Below, piece by piece: positions 55,808-64,000 of a stretch of 64,000 nt of DNA; the first letter of the stretch is position 1; each line of letters opens with the position of its first letter. The DNA is taken from assembly GCA_016708265.1 (NCBI GenBank), contig JADJGA010000011.1, forward strand, positions 682,001 to 746,000. Direction: 5' to 3'. The notes beneath the pieces were generated by a model. That model did not search any database, had not been told where the DNA came from, and saw only the letters and a list, made by a program, of their open reading frames with translations. Made by a program: the position numbers and the translations under genes. This DNA is from Saprospiraceae bacterium. GTDB lineage: Bacteria > Bacteroidota > Bacteroidia > Chitinophagales > Saprospiraceae.

Positions 55808-58800
55808 ATGAAAGTTTTCGATGTACTAAATATTGAACTGAAAGGGAATAATCTTGTAGAGGCCAGTGCCGGTACAGGAAAAACTTATGCTATTGGAATT
55901 CTCGTCCTTAGGTTGTTGCTTGAATACAAGATCAAAATTGAACAGATACTGATGGTGACATACACCAATACCGCTGTTGATGAACTGGAACTGCGGATAC
56001 GAAAATTTATCAGTGACGCAATTTTGCATACAAGGAAAATCAGTGAAAGCGAAGATAAACTGATAAGAGAAGTTTTGCAGAGATCAATTGAAAACATCGG
56101 ACAGGAAAATACTTTAAAATTGCTAAGTGAAGCTGTTGAATTTCTTGACGAAACTTCTATTTTTACAATACACGGATTTTGCAAAAGAGTCCTGACTGAT
56201 TATGCTTTTGAAAATTCCATGTTGCTTAATACTGAAATCATAGATGACCAGTCATCTCTTATTGAAAATGCGGTGACAGAATTCTGGAGAAAAAACATCA
56301 CAATTCTTGATCCCGGAATTCTCTCAAAAATGATTGAAAAGGACTTTTCAGTCAAGAACATCTCAGAAATATATGCAAAAACTGCAAATGGTGCAAAATT
56401 AAAAATTAATAATTATCACCCATTCTTTGATATCTTCACGGAATTTGAAAATTTGAATCAAAAACTGAAATTCCGGACGGAAGACTTCATTAAAACAATT
56501 GAAAATAGCTGGCCTGAAATTATTCCTCTTAAACTGGGAAATCTGAAAAAAATAAATAAGGCAATCGGCAATAGATCGACTAATAATCTTTCAAATGAGT
56601 TTCTTGTCAAACTTAAAGAAGACAACGCAAGCAATCTTCTGGCAAAACTTGATTTCCTTTTTCCTGCAGCTTATGAAGTTCTGGCTGCAGAAGGGGAATT
56701 GGCACAGTTTGTTGACGATATACTCGCCTTATATTATCAGGAAGCAGTGAGTTTTGTAGAACATCATATAGAACTTAAGAAAAACAGGAATAAACTCGTA
56801 TCATTTTACGACCTGATAAAAATTCTGCATAATACAGTTGTAAATGAAGGAAACCCTTTGTTGAAAAAAGAGCTCAATTATAAGTATAAAGCCATATTTA
56901 TAGATGAATTTCAGGATACTGATATATTGCAATATCAAATTTTTCAAAAGCTGTTCGTTGAAAATACTGATTCGATCCTATATTTTATTGGTGATCCCAA
57001 ACAGTCCATTTATGCATTTCGGGGAGCAGATCTCGACACCTACAATTTAGCAAAAGATAATTTAAAAGATTCTTTGTTTTCAATGAACACAAACTTCCGT
57101 TCAACAAAATCATTGCTGAAGGGTATCAATGAATTCTTCAGGAAAGACAATAAAAAGGAAAATGAAAAAATTGACAATCTGAATTATATAAAAGTTAAAT
57201 TCGGAAATGATTTACTTGGAGAACTTTTGAGAAATGGAAGTCCAGCCAATGCTTTTGAGATTATTAATAAAAATGATACCGGTATATCCAAAGATGAAAA
57301 TCAGGATGATATTTTAGAAAGTATGGTAAGTGAAATAATTGATCTGTTGTCAAAAAACAATATCATTAAGAATAACAAACAACGGCCGGTTATTCCATCA
57401 GATATCGGTATTTTAGTGAGAAGCAAAGCACACGGCAAGTTAATAAAAGAAAAACTTTCAAGATACAATATTCCCGCTATTGTAGTAGATGATACCAAAG
57501 TACTTGAAACTAATGAGGCAAAAGATCTGTATTACCTGCTATATGCTATCCTTGATCCAAATAATTCATCCATAAGCCGAGCCTTGTTGAGTTCTTTTAC
57601 CGGATTTAATCCGGATCATATCAGGGATATTAACTTTGAATTGTTGAAAGAAAGATTTAAAAATCTTCAGGATACCTGGAATTTAAATGGGGTTTACGCA
57701 GCAGTATCTGAATTTATCCATCATTTTGACATCAGATCAAATCTCATTTTCTCTGATAATACAAAAGGGAAAAGGATATTTACCAATCTTCTTCAATTGG
57801 CTGAAATTCTGAACGAAAAAGAAATTTTTGATGGTCTTACATCCATTCAGGTTTTGGATTGTTTATTGCGGGCAAGGCAAGGCGATAAAAACATTGGGAA
57901 ATATGAGCAACAGCTCGAAGATGATGAAAATTCCATCCAGATAGTGACAGTCCATAAGAGCAAGGGACTTGCCTACAATATCGTTATTCTGCCACTTTTT
58001 AACCTTACAACAAGCAATAAAAAACATTTTTGCATAGAATACAAAGATAAAAGCGGGCAAAAAATTGTCTCGATTTACAATGATAGTGAAGAAACGGAGT
58101 ACAACAGATTGCAGCAAGAACAGGAGAATGACAGATTGCTTTATGTGGCAATAACCCGCGCAGTATATAAATGTATAATTTACCATAAAAAAAACGATGA
58201 TGGTATACTCACAGATTATATCGAAAGAATAGGACTAAAGCCCCGGTTTATTATTTTTAAATCTCCCGAAAACCCGGATAAATCATATAGATTCACACAA
58301 AATACAGAAAGGGAGATAGATTATACACCCAGAATGCTTATGTCCGCTATAGATAATAGCTGGAAAGTAACAAGTTATTCTGCTCTAAGCACAAATAAAG
58401 ATTACATATATAAGTTTACTGAAAAATCAGCAGTGCAAAATAATATTTATGATGAATTCATTTTTAATCAACTTGAAAAAGGTGTTCAAACAGGCTTACT
58501 GATACATAAAATACTGGAAAAAATAAATTTTTCAAATCCCTCTAACTATAGATTTACCATAATTAAAGTATTGAATGATTTCGGCATCAATACTGACGAC
58601 ACGACTATTGATCATCACCTTGAACTTATTGGCAATATATTGAATACATTATTGTTTCCGATGCAATTTAAGCTTTCTGATATTACTTTTGAAAAAAGGA
58701 TTTCAGAACTTGAATTCTATTTTTCTTTTGACAAATTTAAAACTTCGGAGTTGAATTCTTTACTTCCTCATCTTAATTTATCATATACCGAGATAGAAGG

Positions 58801-59149
58801 CATTATGCATGGATTTATCGATCTGGTTTTTGAATACAATGACAAGTATTTTATTCTGGACTGGAAAACAAATCACTTAGGATATAAACCTGAAGATTAC
58901 TCTTTCGATTCTCTGGAACAGGAGATCAGGCAAAGCAGCTACGAACTTCAATACCTGATATACACAATTGCACTAACCAGATACCTTAGATCAAAAAAGT
59001 CAGATTTCGATTTTCACAGGGATTTTGGAGGGGTTTATTACCTGTTTATTAGGGGCATGCGCACAGGACAATCCACAGGCATTTATTATAAAAAACCTGA
59101 TGTGAAAATAGTTAGAGACCTTCAAACAATGATGACTTCCAAACAATAA
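55808..59149 (+). CDS. recB: Exodeoxyribonuclease V subunit beta (RecB helicase-nuclease)
   Basis: A 1113-residue helicase-nuclease. Walker A ASAGTGKT is at residues 19-26; AIFIDEFQDTDILQYQIFQK (motif II), FIGDPKQSIYAFRGADLDTY (motif III), IVTVHKSKGLAYNIVILPLF (motif V) and LLYVAITRAVYKC (motif VI) follow. The nuclease domain has Asp1005 (GFIDLVF) and Asp1018 and Lys1020 (LDWKTN). Their spacing (13 and 2 residues) equals that of Asp1067/Asp1080/Lys1082 in E. coli RecB, so the nuclease looks intact. With RecC and RecD it processes double-strand breaks and degrades linear DNA. Confidence 0.93.
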   Translation: MKVFDVLNIELKGNNLVEASAGTGKTYAIGILVLRLLLEYKIKIEQILMVTYTNTAVDELELRIRKFISDAILHTRKISESEDKLIREVLQRSIENIGQENTLKLLSEAVEFLDETSIFTIHGFCKRVLTDYAFENSMLLNTEIIDDQSSLIENAVTEFWRKNITILDPGILSKMIEKDFSVKNISEIYAKTANGAKLKINNYHPFFDIFTEFENLNQKLKFRTEDFIKTIENSWPEIIPLKLGNLKKINKAIGNRSTNNLSNEFLVKLKEDNASNLLAKLDFLFPAAYEVLAAEGELAQFVDDILALYYQEAVSFVEHHIELKKNRNKLVSFYDLIKILHNTVVNEGNPLLKKELNYKYKAIFIDEFQDTDILQYQIFQKLFVENTDSILYFIGDPKQSIYAFRGADLDTYNLAKDNLKDSLFSMNTNFRSTKSLLKGINEFFRKDNKKENEKIDNLNYIKVKFGNDLLGELLRNGSPANAFEIINKNDTGISKDENQDDILESMVSEIIDLLSKNNIIKNNKQRPVIPSDIGILVRSKAHGKLIKEKLSRYNIPAIVVDDTKVLETNEAKDLYYLLYAILDPNNSSISRALLSSFTGFNPDHIRDINFELLKERFKNLQDTWNLNGVYAAVSEFIHHFDIRSNLIFSDNTKGKRIFTNLLQLAEILNEKEIFDGLTSIQVLDCLLRARQGDKNIGKYEQQLEDDENSIQIVTVHKSKGLAYNIVILPLFNLTTSNKKHFCIEYKDKSGQKIVSIYNDSEETEYNRLQQEQENDRLLYVAITRAVYKCIIYHKKNDDGILTDYIERIGLKPRFIIFKSPENPDKSYRFTQNTEREIDYTPRMLMSAIDNSWKVTSYSALSTNKDYIYKFTEKSAVQNNIYDEFIFNQLEKGVQTGLLIHKILEKINFSNPSNYRFTIIKVLNDFGINTDDTTIDHHLELIGNILNTLLFPMQFKLSDITFEKRISELEFYFSFDKFKTSELNSLLPHLNLSYTEIEGIMHGFIDLVFEYNDKYFILDWKTNHLGYKPEDYSFDSLEQEIRQSSYELQYLIYTIALTRYLRSKKSDFDFHRDFGGVYYLFIRGMRTGQSTGIYYKKPDVKIVRDLQTMMTSKQ

Positions 59150-59185
59150 ATTTCAACTAAGTTAAACTGATACCATATAAAAAAC

Positions 59186-59193
59186 TATTTTTG
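59186..59193 (+). promoter_or_regulatory. Bacteroidota -7 element
   Basis: TATTTTTG followed by CA, 28 bp before the ATG at 59222, matches TAnnTTTG. Confidence 0.45.
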
Positions 59194-59221
59194 CATAATT
59201 ATTAACAAAAAAAATATTATT

Positions 59222-59932
59222 ATGAAAACCAGATTTTTATCGCTTACATTTTTTCTTTTTTTTACAATTGTAATAAGTGCTCAGGATTTCCTGGACGGCT
59301 CATTCACTTTTTCCAATAAAAAAGAATCATACATAACATTAAAAGACGGAAAAGAAATTGTTGGTTTCATAGATGACATCGACCGCAAAAATGGTTTGAT
59401 CGAAGAAATTACGATCAAAGATCTCAATAAAAAGAAAATAAATCTCAAACCGGATGATGTTTTACACATGTATATTGCTCCAAGTGGATTTGATAAATTG
59501 GCTGCTTTTGACAAGAAATCCACTGATTTGACAGAAATTTCAAAAGACAGAAGCATGCATAATGAATTTGTAAAAAAGGGATATGTGTACTTTGAAACCA
59601 CAGATGTTTTGATTAAAAAGAAAAAAATGACTTTACTTCTTCAATTACTAAATCCGGGATTTTCTGAAAAAATCAAGGTATATTTTGATCCGTATGCTGA
59701 TGAAACTATGTCTGTTGGGGTAGGAGGATTTAAAGTTGCAGGTGGAGATGCTAAGTCATACTATTTCAAAAAAGGTGATGCTGTAGCTTTCAAAATGCAC
59801 AAAAAAAACTACGAAGAGGAATTTGAAAGTCTTTATGGTGATTGCCCTGAACTTAAAAAAGAATTCACGAAAAAACTTGGATGGAGCAATGTAGAAAAAC
59901 ATGTTTATTTCTATTCTGAAAAATGCAAATAA
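59222..59932 (+). CDS. Secreted protein of unknown function (1)
   Basis: A 236-residue protein with a signal peptide (about 1-20, ending ISAQ). Residues 30-90 (GSFTFSNKKESYITLKDGKE; GFIDDIDRKNGLIEEITIKD) look like a beta-rich domain, and the C-terminal part is Lys-rich with two Cys (GDCPELKK and SEKC at the end). I do not recognise a family. The next gene starts 4 bp later and encodes another secreted protein of similar size, so they form an operon. Confidence 0.65.
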   Translation: MKTRFLSLTFFLFFTIVISAQDFLDGSFTFSNKKESYITLKDGKEIVGFIDDIDRKNGLIEEITIKDLNKKKINLKPDDVLHMYIAPSGFDKLAAFDKKSTDLTEISKDRSMHNEFVKKGYVYFETTDVLIKKKKMTLLLQLLNPGFSEKIKVYFDPYADETMSVGVGGFKVAGGDAKSYYFKKGDAVAFKMHKKNYEEEFESLYGDCPELKKEFTKKLGWSNVEKHVYFYSEKCK

Positions 59933-59936
59933 ATTT

Positions 59937-60605
59937 ATGAAAATAAGAAAAATATATATTATAATAGTTTTAAATATATTTTCTAACATATTATTCGCTC
60001 AGTCAAAGGAGCTTTTCTTAGAAGATTATTATTTTATTAAAAATATAAATTCAGGTAAAGCAACTGAGTACAATGATATTGTGGGGAACCCTTATTTAAA
60101 CAGGGAATTTACTGAAGGAATTTTCTATTTCAGGGATAGTACAGCCTTTAAATTGCCAGTCAGATATAATATCTATGCTGATGAAATGGAGTATCAGCTG
60201 GAAGGTAAAAATTATGCAGTAAATGATCCTAAATCCCTGAGCAGGATTATGCTCGGTGAATCAGCCTTTTTGTTTTTAAATTCTAATAAGGGAAGGGGTT
60301 ATTTTGAATTACTTGAAGGGGGCAAATATACGCTTCTCCAAAAAAGAGAAGTTAAATTCAGACCTGAAGAAGGGCCTAAACCAATTGAAGGAACAATAAA
60401 ACCTGCCTCATTTGTAAAGTATCCTGATACTTTTTACATTATGACGGAAGATTCTGAACTTAAAAAAATTTCAAATTTAAAATCTCTGATAATGTACATG
60501 GATGATCATAAAGTGAAAATTGAAAACTTTATAAAAAAGGAAAAAATCAAAAAAGCTAAAAAGGAAAATCTCGTCAAAATTCTAAAGTATTACAATACTT
60601 TATGA
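59937..60605 (+). CDS. Secreted protein of unknown function (2)
   Basis: A 222-residue protein from ATG 59937 (MKIRKIYIIIVLNIFSNILF), which opens a signal peptide; the longer frame from 59901 overlaps the preceding gene. Features: YYFIKNINSGKATEYNDIVG, a REFTEGIFYFRDSTAFKLPV stretch and a Lys-rich helical end. The N-terminal pattern (short conserved repeat-like FxxGxxYFxDS, then KLPVRYNIYADEMEYQL) resembles Bacteroidota secreted proteins of unknown role. Probably acts with the upstream protein. Confidence 0.65.
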   Translation: MKIRKIYIIIVLNIFSNILFAQSKELFLEDYYFIKNINSGKATEYNDIVGNPYLNREFTEGIFYFRDSTAFKLPVRYNIYADEMEYQLEGKNYAVNDPKSLSRIMLGESAFLFLNSNKGRGYFELLEGGKYTLLQKREVKFRPEEGPKPIEGTIKPASFVKYPDTFYIMTEDSELKKISNLKSLIMYMDDHKVKIENFIKKEKIKKAKKENLVKILKYYNTL

Positions 60606-60636
60606 AACTGACATTTGAATAAAACTTTCCAGCATG

Positions 60637-60720
60637 AGGTCGGGAGACCTTGCTGCGGGGAATAGAGATCTTTGCTGCGGAGGTAAGAATTATTCCGTGC
60701 CAAAGCTGGCCTTACTTCCT
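60637..60720 (+). repeat. GC-rich structured element with hairpin and 9-bp direct repeat
   Basis: In an otherwise AT-rich gap, AGGTC-GGGA-GACCT (60637-60650) forms a hairpin with a GNRA-like loop. TTGCTGCGG then occurs twice about 22 bp apart (60650-60658 and 60672-60680), followed by the near-inverted pair GGAGGTAAG / CTTACTTCC. It may be a terminator region, a remnant repeat or a structured RNA. No protein is supported. Confidence 0.35.
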
Positions 60721-60827
60721 TGTTTGTACTCATTATCTCTTCTGTTTCTTTTGTTACAATTTGCATTTATTTATTCAATTTGTTATACAGTTAAACATAT
60801 TAATTAGGTCAAATTTTCAAAAAATGA

Positions 60828-60835
60828 TATTTTTG
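60828..60835 (+). promoter_or_regulatory. Bacteroidota -7 element for the S8-GH9 gene
   Basis: TATTTTTG 14 bp before the ATG at 60850 would give a very short leader. Matches TAnnTTTG; no clear -33 partner. Confidence 0.35.
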
Positions 60836-60849
60836 TCAAAAAAACACCT

Positions 60850-63800
60850 ATGTTGCGATATATATTTTTATCATTTTTACTTGCTTATTCTATTATTACT
60901 GAAGCCCAGGTTGAATTTGTTGATCCCGTTTTAGTGAGTGGCAGAGCAGACTCACTCAGGTCAGTTGTGCTAATATTAAAAGGCAAAGCCAATCTTGGAG
61001 AAGCACAGTTTATCAAAACTAAAGACAGGAAATCAACATTTGTCTATGAAAAACTTTTGCATTTTTCCCAAACAAGCCAGAAAAGTCTGATTGAATTTCT
61101 CAGATCCAAAGAAATTGCTCACAGGACTTTTTATATTGTAAATATGATATCATTGAAAGCAGACCTTAACTTAATATATCTGCTTGCAAAGAGAAATGAT
61201 ATAAAAAGCATCCTTCAGGATGGCTCTTTCATGCTGGAGGAATCGCCTAGAGATGATTATTTAGATGAACGCTCTACTGAATGGGGACTCAGTCAAATCA
61301 AAGCCCCTGAAGTATGGGCTCAGGGACATAAAGGTGGAGATATAGTGATTGGTGGTCAGGATACCGGTTACAAATGGGATCATGTTCAGTTGAAATCTAA
61401 ATACCGGGGATGGAATGGTTCATCGGCTGATCACAATTATAACTGGCATGATGCCATCCATCAGAATGATATACACAATTCAGGTACAAATCCTTGCGGT
61501 TATTCAGTCAATGCCCCCTGCGATGACCATGACCACGGCACTCACACTATGGGAACTATGGTAGGAAATTCGGGGTCTGATACAATTGGAGTTGCTCCTG
61601 AAGCGAAATGGATTGGCTGCAGGAATATGGAACGTGGATGGGGAACCCTGACTACTTATGTTGAATGTTTCGAATGGTTTCTTGCCCCATATCAATACGG
61701 ACAGACTCCGGGACAGGGAGATCCGTCTAAATCACCACATGTCATCAATAATTCATGGGGTTGTCCGACAAGCGAAGGTTGCAATTCAAGCAATTTTCCT
61801 GTAATGGAAGAGGCATTGAATAATCTGAGAAATGCCGGTTGTGTAATCGTTGTATCTAATGGAAATAGTGGTTCATCCTGCTCTTCCACTTATGATCCAC
61901 CTGCATTTTTTGAAGGTAGTTTTTCAGTAGGTGCTACCAACAGTTCAAATACAATTGCAAGTTTTAGCAGTAGAGGACCGGTGACTTATGATTCTTCAAA
62001 CCGTCTAAAACCAAATGTTTCAGCTCCGGGAGTGAATATAAGATCAAGTGTAAAGAACGGAGGATACGGCACAATGAGTGGCACAAGCATGGCAGGTCCA
62101 CATGTAGCAGGAGCAGTGGCTCTGCTACTCTCAGCTAAACCTGAACTATTAGGAGAAGTTGAGCAAATTGAAACCATATTTGAACAGACTGCTCTGCCTT
62201 TGACCGGAGGAAATACATGCGGAGGAATACCTCCAACTGCAATCCCAAATAATACCTATGGTTATGGCCTGATCAATGTTAAGAATGCTGTGACACGTGC
62301 CAAAAATGATTTTTTTGTGCCTGTAATAAAAGTTGATCAGTTTGGTTATGCAACCAATGCTTATAAAATAGCTGTTTTATCTGATCCTCAATCGGGTTAC
62401 AATGAAAGTGACAGCTACACACCTTCATCTTTAGTTGCTTTAAAAAATTCTTTATCTCATAGTGTTGTCTATACTGGTAGTCCGGTGCAATGGAATAGCG
62501 GAGCAACTCATTCTCAAAGCGGAGACAAGGTCTGGTGTTTTGATTTCAGCAGTTTTTCAACTCCGGGCAAGTATTATGTTGCGGACGGAGCTGTTAGATC
62601 AGAGGATTTTTATATTTCTGATAATGTTTATGATGAAATCTTAGAAACAGTATTTAAAACCTATTTTTATCAAAGATGTGGCAGCTCCAAAACAACTCCT
62701 TTTGTCTTAAGTGGGTATACTGACGGAATCTGTCATACACAGGATATGCAATGTAAATTTATCAATAATCCGACCAAAAGTGCTCTATGGAAAGATATGA
62801 GTGGAGGCTGGCACGATGCAGGCGATTACAATAAATATGTGAATTTTGCTTATAGTGCTGTTCTGGATCTATTGATGTCCTTTGAGTTCAATCCGGAAGC
62901 ATGGACTAACGATGCAATGAATCTACCCGAATCCGGCAATGGAATTCCCGATCTCCTTGATGAAGTAAAATATGAACTTGACTGGCTGATCAAAATGCAG
63001 GACACAGATGGTGGTGTTTTTTCTCTGGTTGGTGTTCAAAACTTTGCAAGTGCAAGTCCACCATCAGCAGACATTGCAGAAAGATTTTATGGACCAAAAA
63101 CCACAAGTGCCTCTTTCTCTGCTTCAGCAATGATGGCATTTGCTGCTATACAATTCAGGAAAATAAATAATCCAACTGCTCAGGCATTTGCTGCAAATTT
63201 ACAGGTAAAGGCTGTTTCTGCATATAATTGGGCTGTCAATAACCCTTCTCAATTCTATTATAATTCAGGTATTTTAGCTGCAGGTGAGCAGGAAGTTGAC
63301 AGTTATGAGAAAAGTATGCGTCAACTTGTTTCAGCAATTTATCTTTATGCCCTGACAGGACTTAATGCTTATAAAATTTATGTTGAAACTAATTACAACC
63401 AATCACATTTAATTCAATGGGGTTTTGTCTATCCCTTTGAAAACCCGATCCAACTATCACTTTTGTATTATTCAAATCTTGGTAATATCTCCTCTACTGT
63501 AGGCAATGATATAAAGAATACTTACAAATCATCTGTTGATACTCACCCTGATAATTACCCTTCATATACAGGTTCAATGGATGCTTACAGAGCTTTCATA
63601 AAAGATGATAACCACGTATGGGGGAGCAATCAGGTTAAAACTAATATGGGCAATTTATATCAGGCATATCATCATTACGGACTTGATATCAGCAAAAATT
63701 CTGAACTGGTAAAACTGACTGCGGATTACCTTCATTATACTCATGGAAGAAATCCAAATGGCCTTGCATATCTGAGCAACATGGAAGAAAAAGGGGCTTT

Positions 63801-64000
63801 CAAATCAATAAATTCAATATATCACGGATGGTTTACCGATGGGAGTGCTTTGTGGGATGATACCAGAACTTCAGTTTATGGTCCTGCCCCGGGATTTATC
63901 TCAGGAGGTGTTAATAAGTATTATTCACTTGATGCATGTTGTCAGACTAGTTCATGCGGTAGTTTTAACAGCCTCTGTGTTAACCTTGAACCACCACTGA
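60850..64000 (+). CDS. Subtilisin (S8) protease fused to glycoside hydrolase family 9, 3' end outside window
   Basis: One uninterrupted frame of at least 1050 codons from ATG 60850 to the window edge; I checked it line by line and found no stop. Order: signal peptide (1-19), pro-region (about 35-140), S8 domain with Asp171 (QDTGYK), His229 (HGTH) and Ser413 (GTSMAGPHVAG), then a cellulase N-terminal Ig-like domain (from about 491, VIKVDQFGYATN) and a GH9 catalytic domain (GGWHDAGDYNKY with Asp656 and Asp659; YTHGRNPNG around residue 965). The protease triad is complete; the GH9 acid Glu lies beyond 64000. Probably a T9SS-secreted enzyme that attacks protein and beta-glucan; a sorting domain would be downstream. 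The fusion is unusual. Confidence 0.88.
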   Translation, partial: MLRYIFLSFLLAYSIITEAQVEFVDPVLVSGRADSLRSVVLILKGKANLGEAQFIKTKDRKSTFVYEKLLHFSQTSQKSLIEFLRSKEIAHRTFYIVNMISLKADLNLIYLLAKRNDIKSILQDGSFMLEESPRDDYLDERSTEWGLSQIKAPEVWAQGHKGGDIVIGGQDTGYKWDHVQLKSKYRGWNGSSADHNYNWHDAIHQNDIHNSGTNPCGYSVNAPCDDHDHGTHTMGTMVGNSGSDTIGVAPEAKWIGCRNMERGWGTLTTYVECFEWFLAPYQYGQTPGQGDPSKSPHVINNSWGCPTSEGCNSSNFPVMEEALNNLRNAGCVIVVSNGNSGSSCSSTYDPPAFFEGSFSVGATNSSNTIASFSSRGPVTYDSSNRLKPNVSAPGVNIRSSVKNGGYGTMSGTSMAGPHVAGAVALLLSAKPELLGEVEQIETIFEQTALPLTGGNTCGGIPPTAIPNNTYGYGLINVKNAVTRAKNDFFVPVIKVDQFGYATNAYKIAVLSDPQSGYNESDSYTPSSLVALKNSLSHSVVYTGSPVQWNSGATHSQSGDKVWCFDFSSFSTPGKYYVADGAVRSEDFYISDNVYDEILETVFKTYFYQRCGSSKTTPFVLSGYTDGICHTQDMQCKFINNPTKSALWKDMSGGWHDAGDYNKYVNFAYSAVLDLLMSFEFNPEAWTNDAMNLPESGNGIPDLLDEVKYELDWLIKMQDTDGGVFSLVGVQNFASASPPSADIAERFYGPKTTSASFSASAMMAFAAIQFRKINNPTAQAFAANLQVKAVSAYNWAVNNPSQFYYNSGILAAGEQEVDSYEKSMRQLVSAIYLYALTGLNAYKIYVETNYNQSHLIQWGFVYPFENPIQLSLLYYSNLGNISSTVGNDIKNTYKSSVDTHPDNYPSYTGSMDAYRAFIKDDNHVWGSNQVKTNMGNLYQAYHHYGLDISKNSELVKLTADYLHYTHGRNPNGLAYLSNMEEKGAFKSINSIYHGWFTDGSALWDDTRTSVYGPAPGFISGGVNKYYSLDACCQTSSCGSFNSLCVNLEPPL

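Noticed and set aside
60650..60934. 94-codon plus-strand ORF overlapping the start of the S8-GH9 gene
   Set aside because: It runs through the GC-rich repeat element and into the signal peptide of the real gene in another frame; its composition is not protein-like.
1..64000. tRNA, rRNA, CRISPR array, IS element or integrase
   Set aside because: No cloverleaf, regular spaced repeat, transposase or integrase motif was seen on either strand; the direct repeats at 21.5 kb are three copies only and promoter-linked.

Overview
The window is AT-rich chromosomal DNA from a member of the phylum Bacteroidota; the family cannot be fixed from sequence alone. The evidence is a type IX secretion (T9SS) sorting domain, a gingipain-like C25 protein, a GldB homologue, a DUF6089/PorG-like protein, and many promoters with the Bacteroidota -7 element TAnnTTTG. 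A perfect FNR-type box ahead of a polysulfide/thiosulfate-reductase-like operon suggests life with little or no oxygen.

Layout. 1-5.5 kb: transglutaminase-like protein, START-domain protein, secreted Asp-box (sialidase-fold) protein, polyphosphate kinase 2 and a MATE exporter. 5.9-12.2 kb: a seven-gene sulfur operon encoding a TAT-exported molybdoenzyme, a four-cluster ferredoxin subunit, an NrfD/PsrC membrane subunit, a YeeE/YedE sulfur transporter split into two genes, and two membrane-anchored rhodanese-like proteins. Both rhodanese domains lack the catalytic Cys, and both proteins end in the same Glu-Glu-Glu-Gly-Cys tail. 12.2-17.2 kb (minus): RNase H, DMT permease, GldB, YjbQ, PorG-like protein, HolA. 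17.4-28.5 kb: cell-envelope proteins of unknown role, two promoters sharing an unusual upstream motif, RlmD, Ung, and a GT2-rsmG-acyP-rpe operon. 28.7-33.7 kb: a 1661-residue C25/PorU2-like protein.

34-46 kb is a surface-glycan locus. It holds an ABC-2 exporter (its ATPase is frameshifted), FkbM methyltransferase, sulfotransferase, two GT2 enzymes, a TauE/SafE permease (frameshifted near its end), an AsnB-type amidotransferase, a GT9 enzyme, and cysN-cysD-cysC. Sulfotransferase plus PAPS-forming enzymes, with no APS/PAPS reductase in view, point to a sulfated surface polysaccharide.

46-59 kb: DsbD with a doubled N-terminal domain, a DUF6427-like membrane protein, and a mevalonate-kinase-like GHMP kinase leading into recD-recC-recB. 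59-64 kb: two small secreted proteins, then a large open frame running off the window edge that fuses a complete subtilisin (S8) protease to a glycoside hydrolase family 9 module.

The strongest leads are the paired Cys-tailed, catalytically vacant rhodaneses in the FNR-box operon; the S8-GH9 fusion; the shared promoter motif at 21.5 and 23.3 kb; and the sulfated-glycan locus with two single-base frameshifts.
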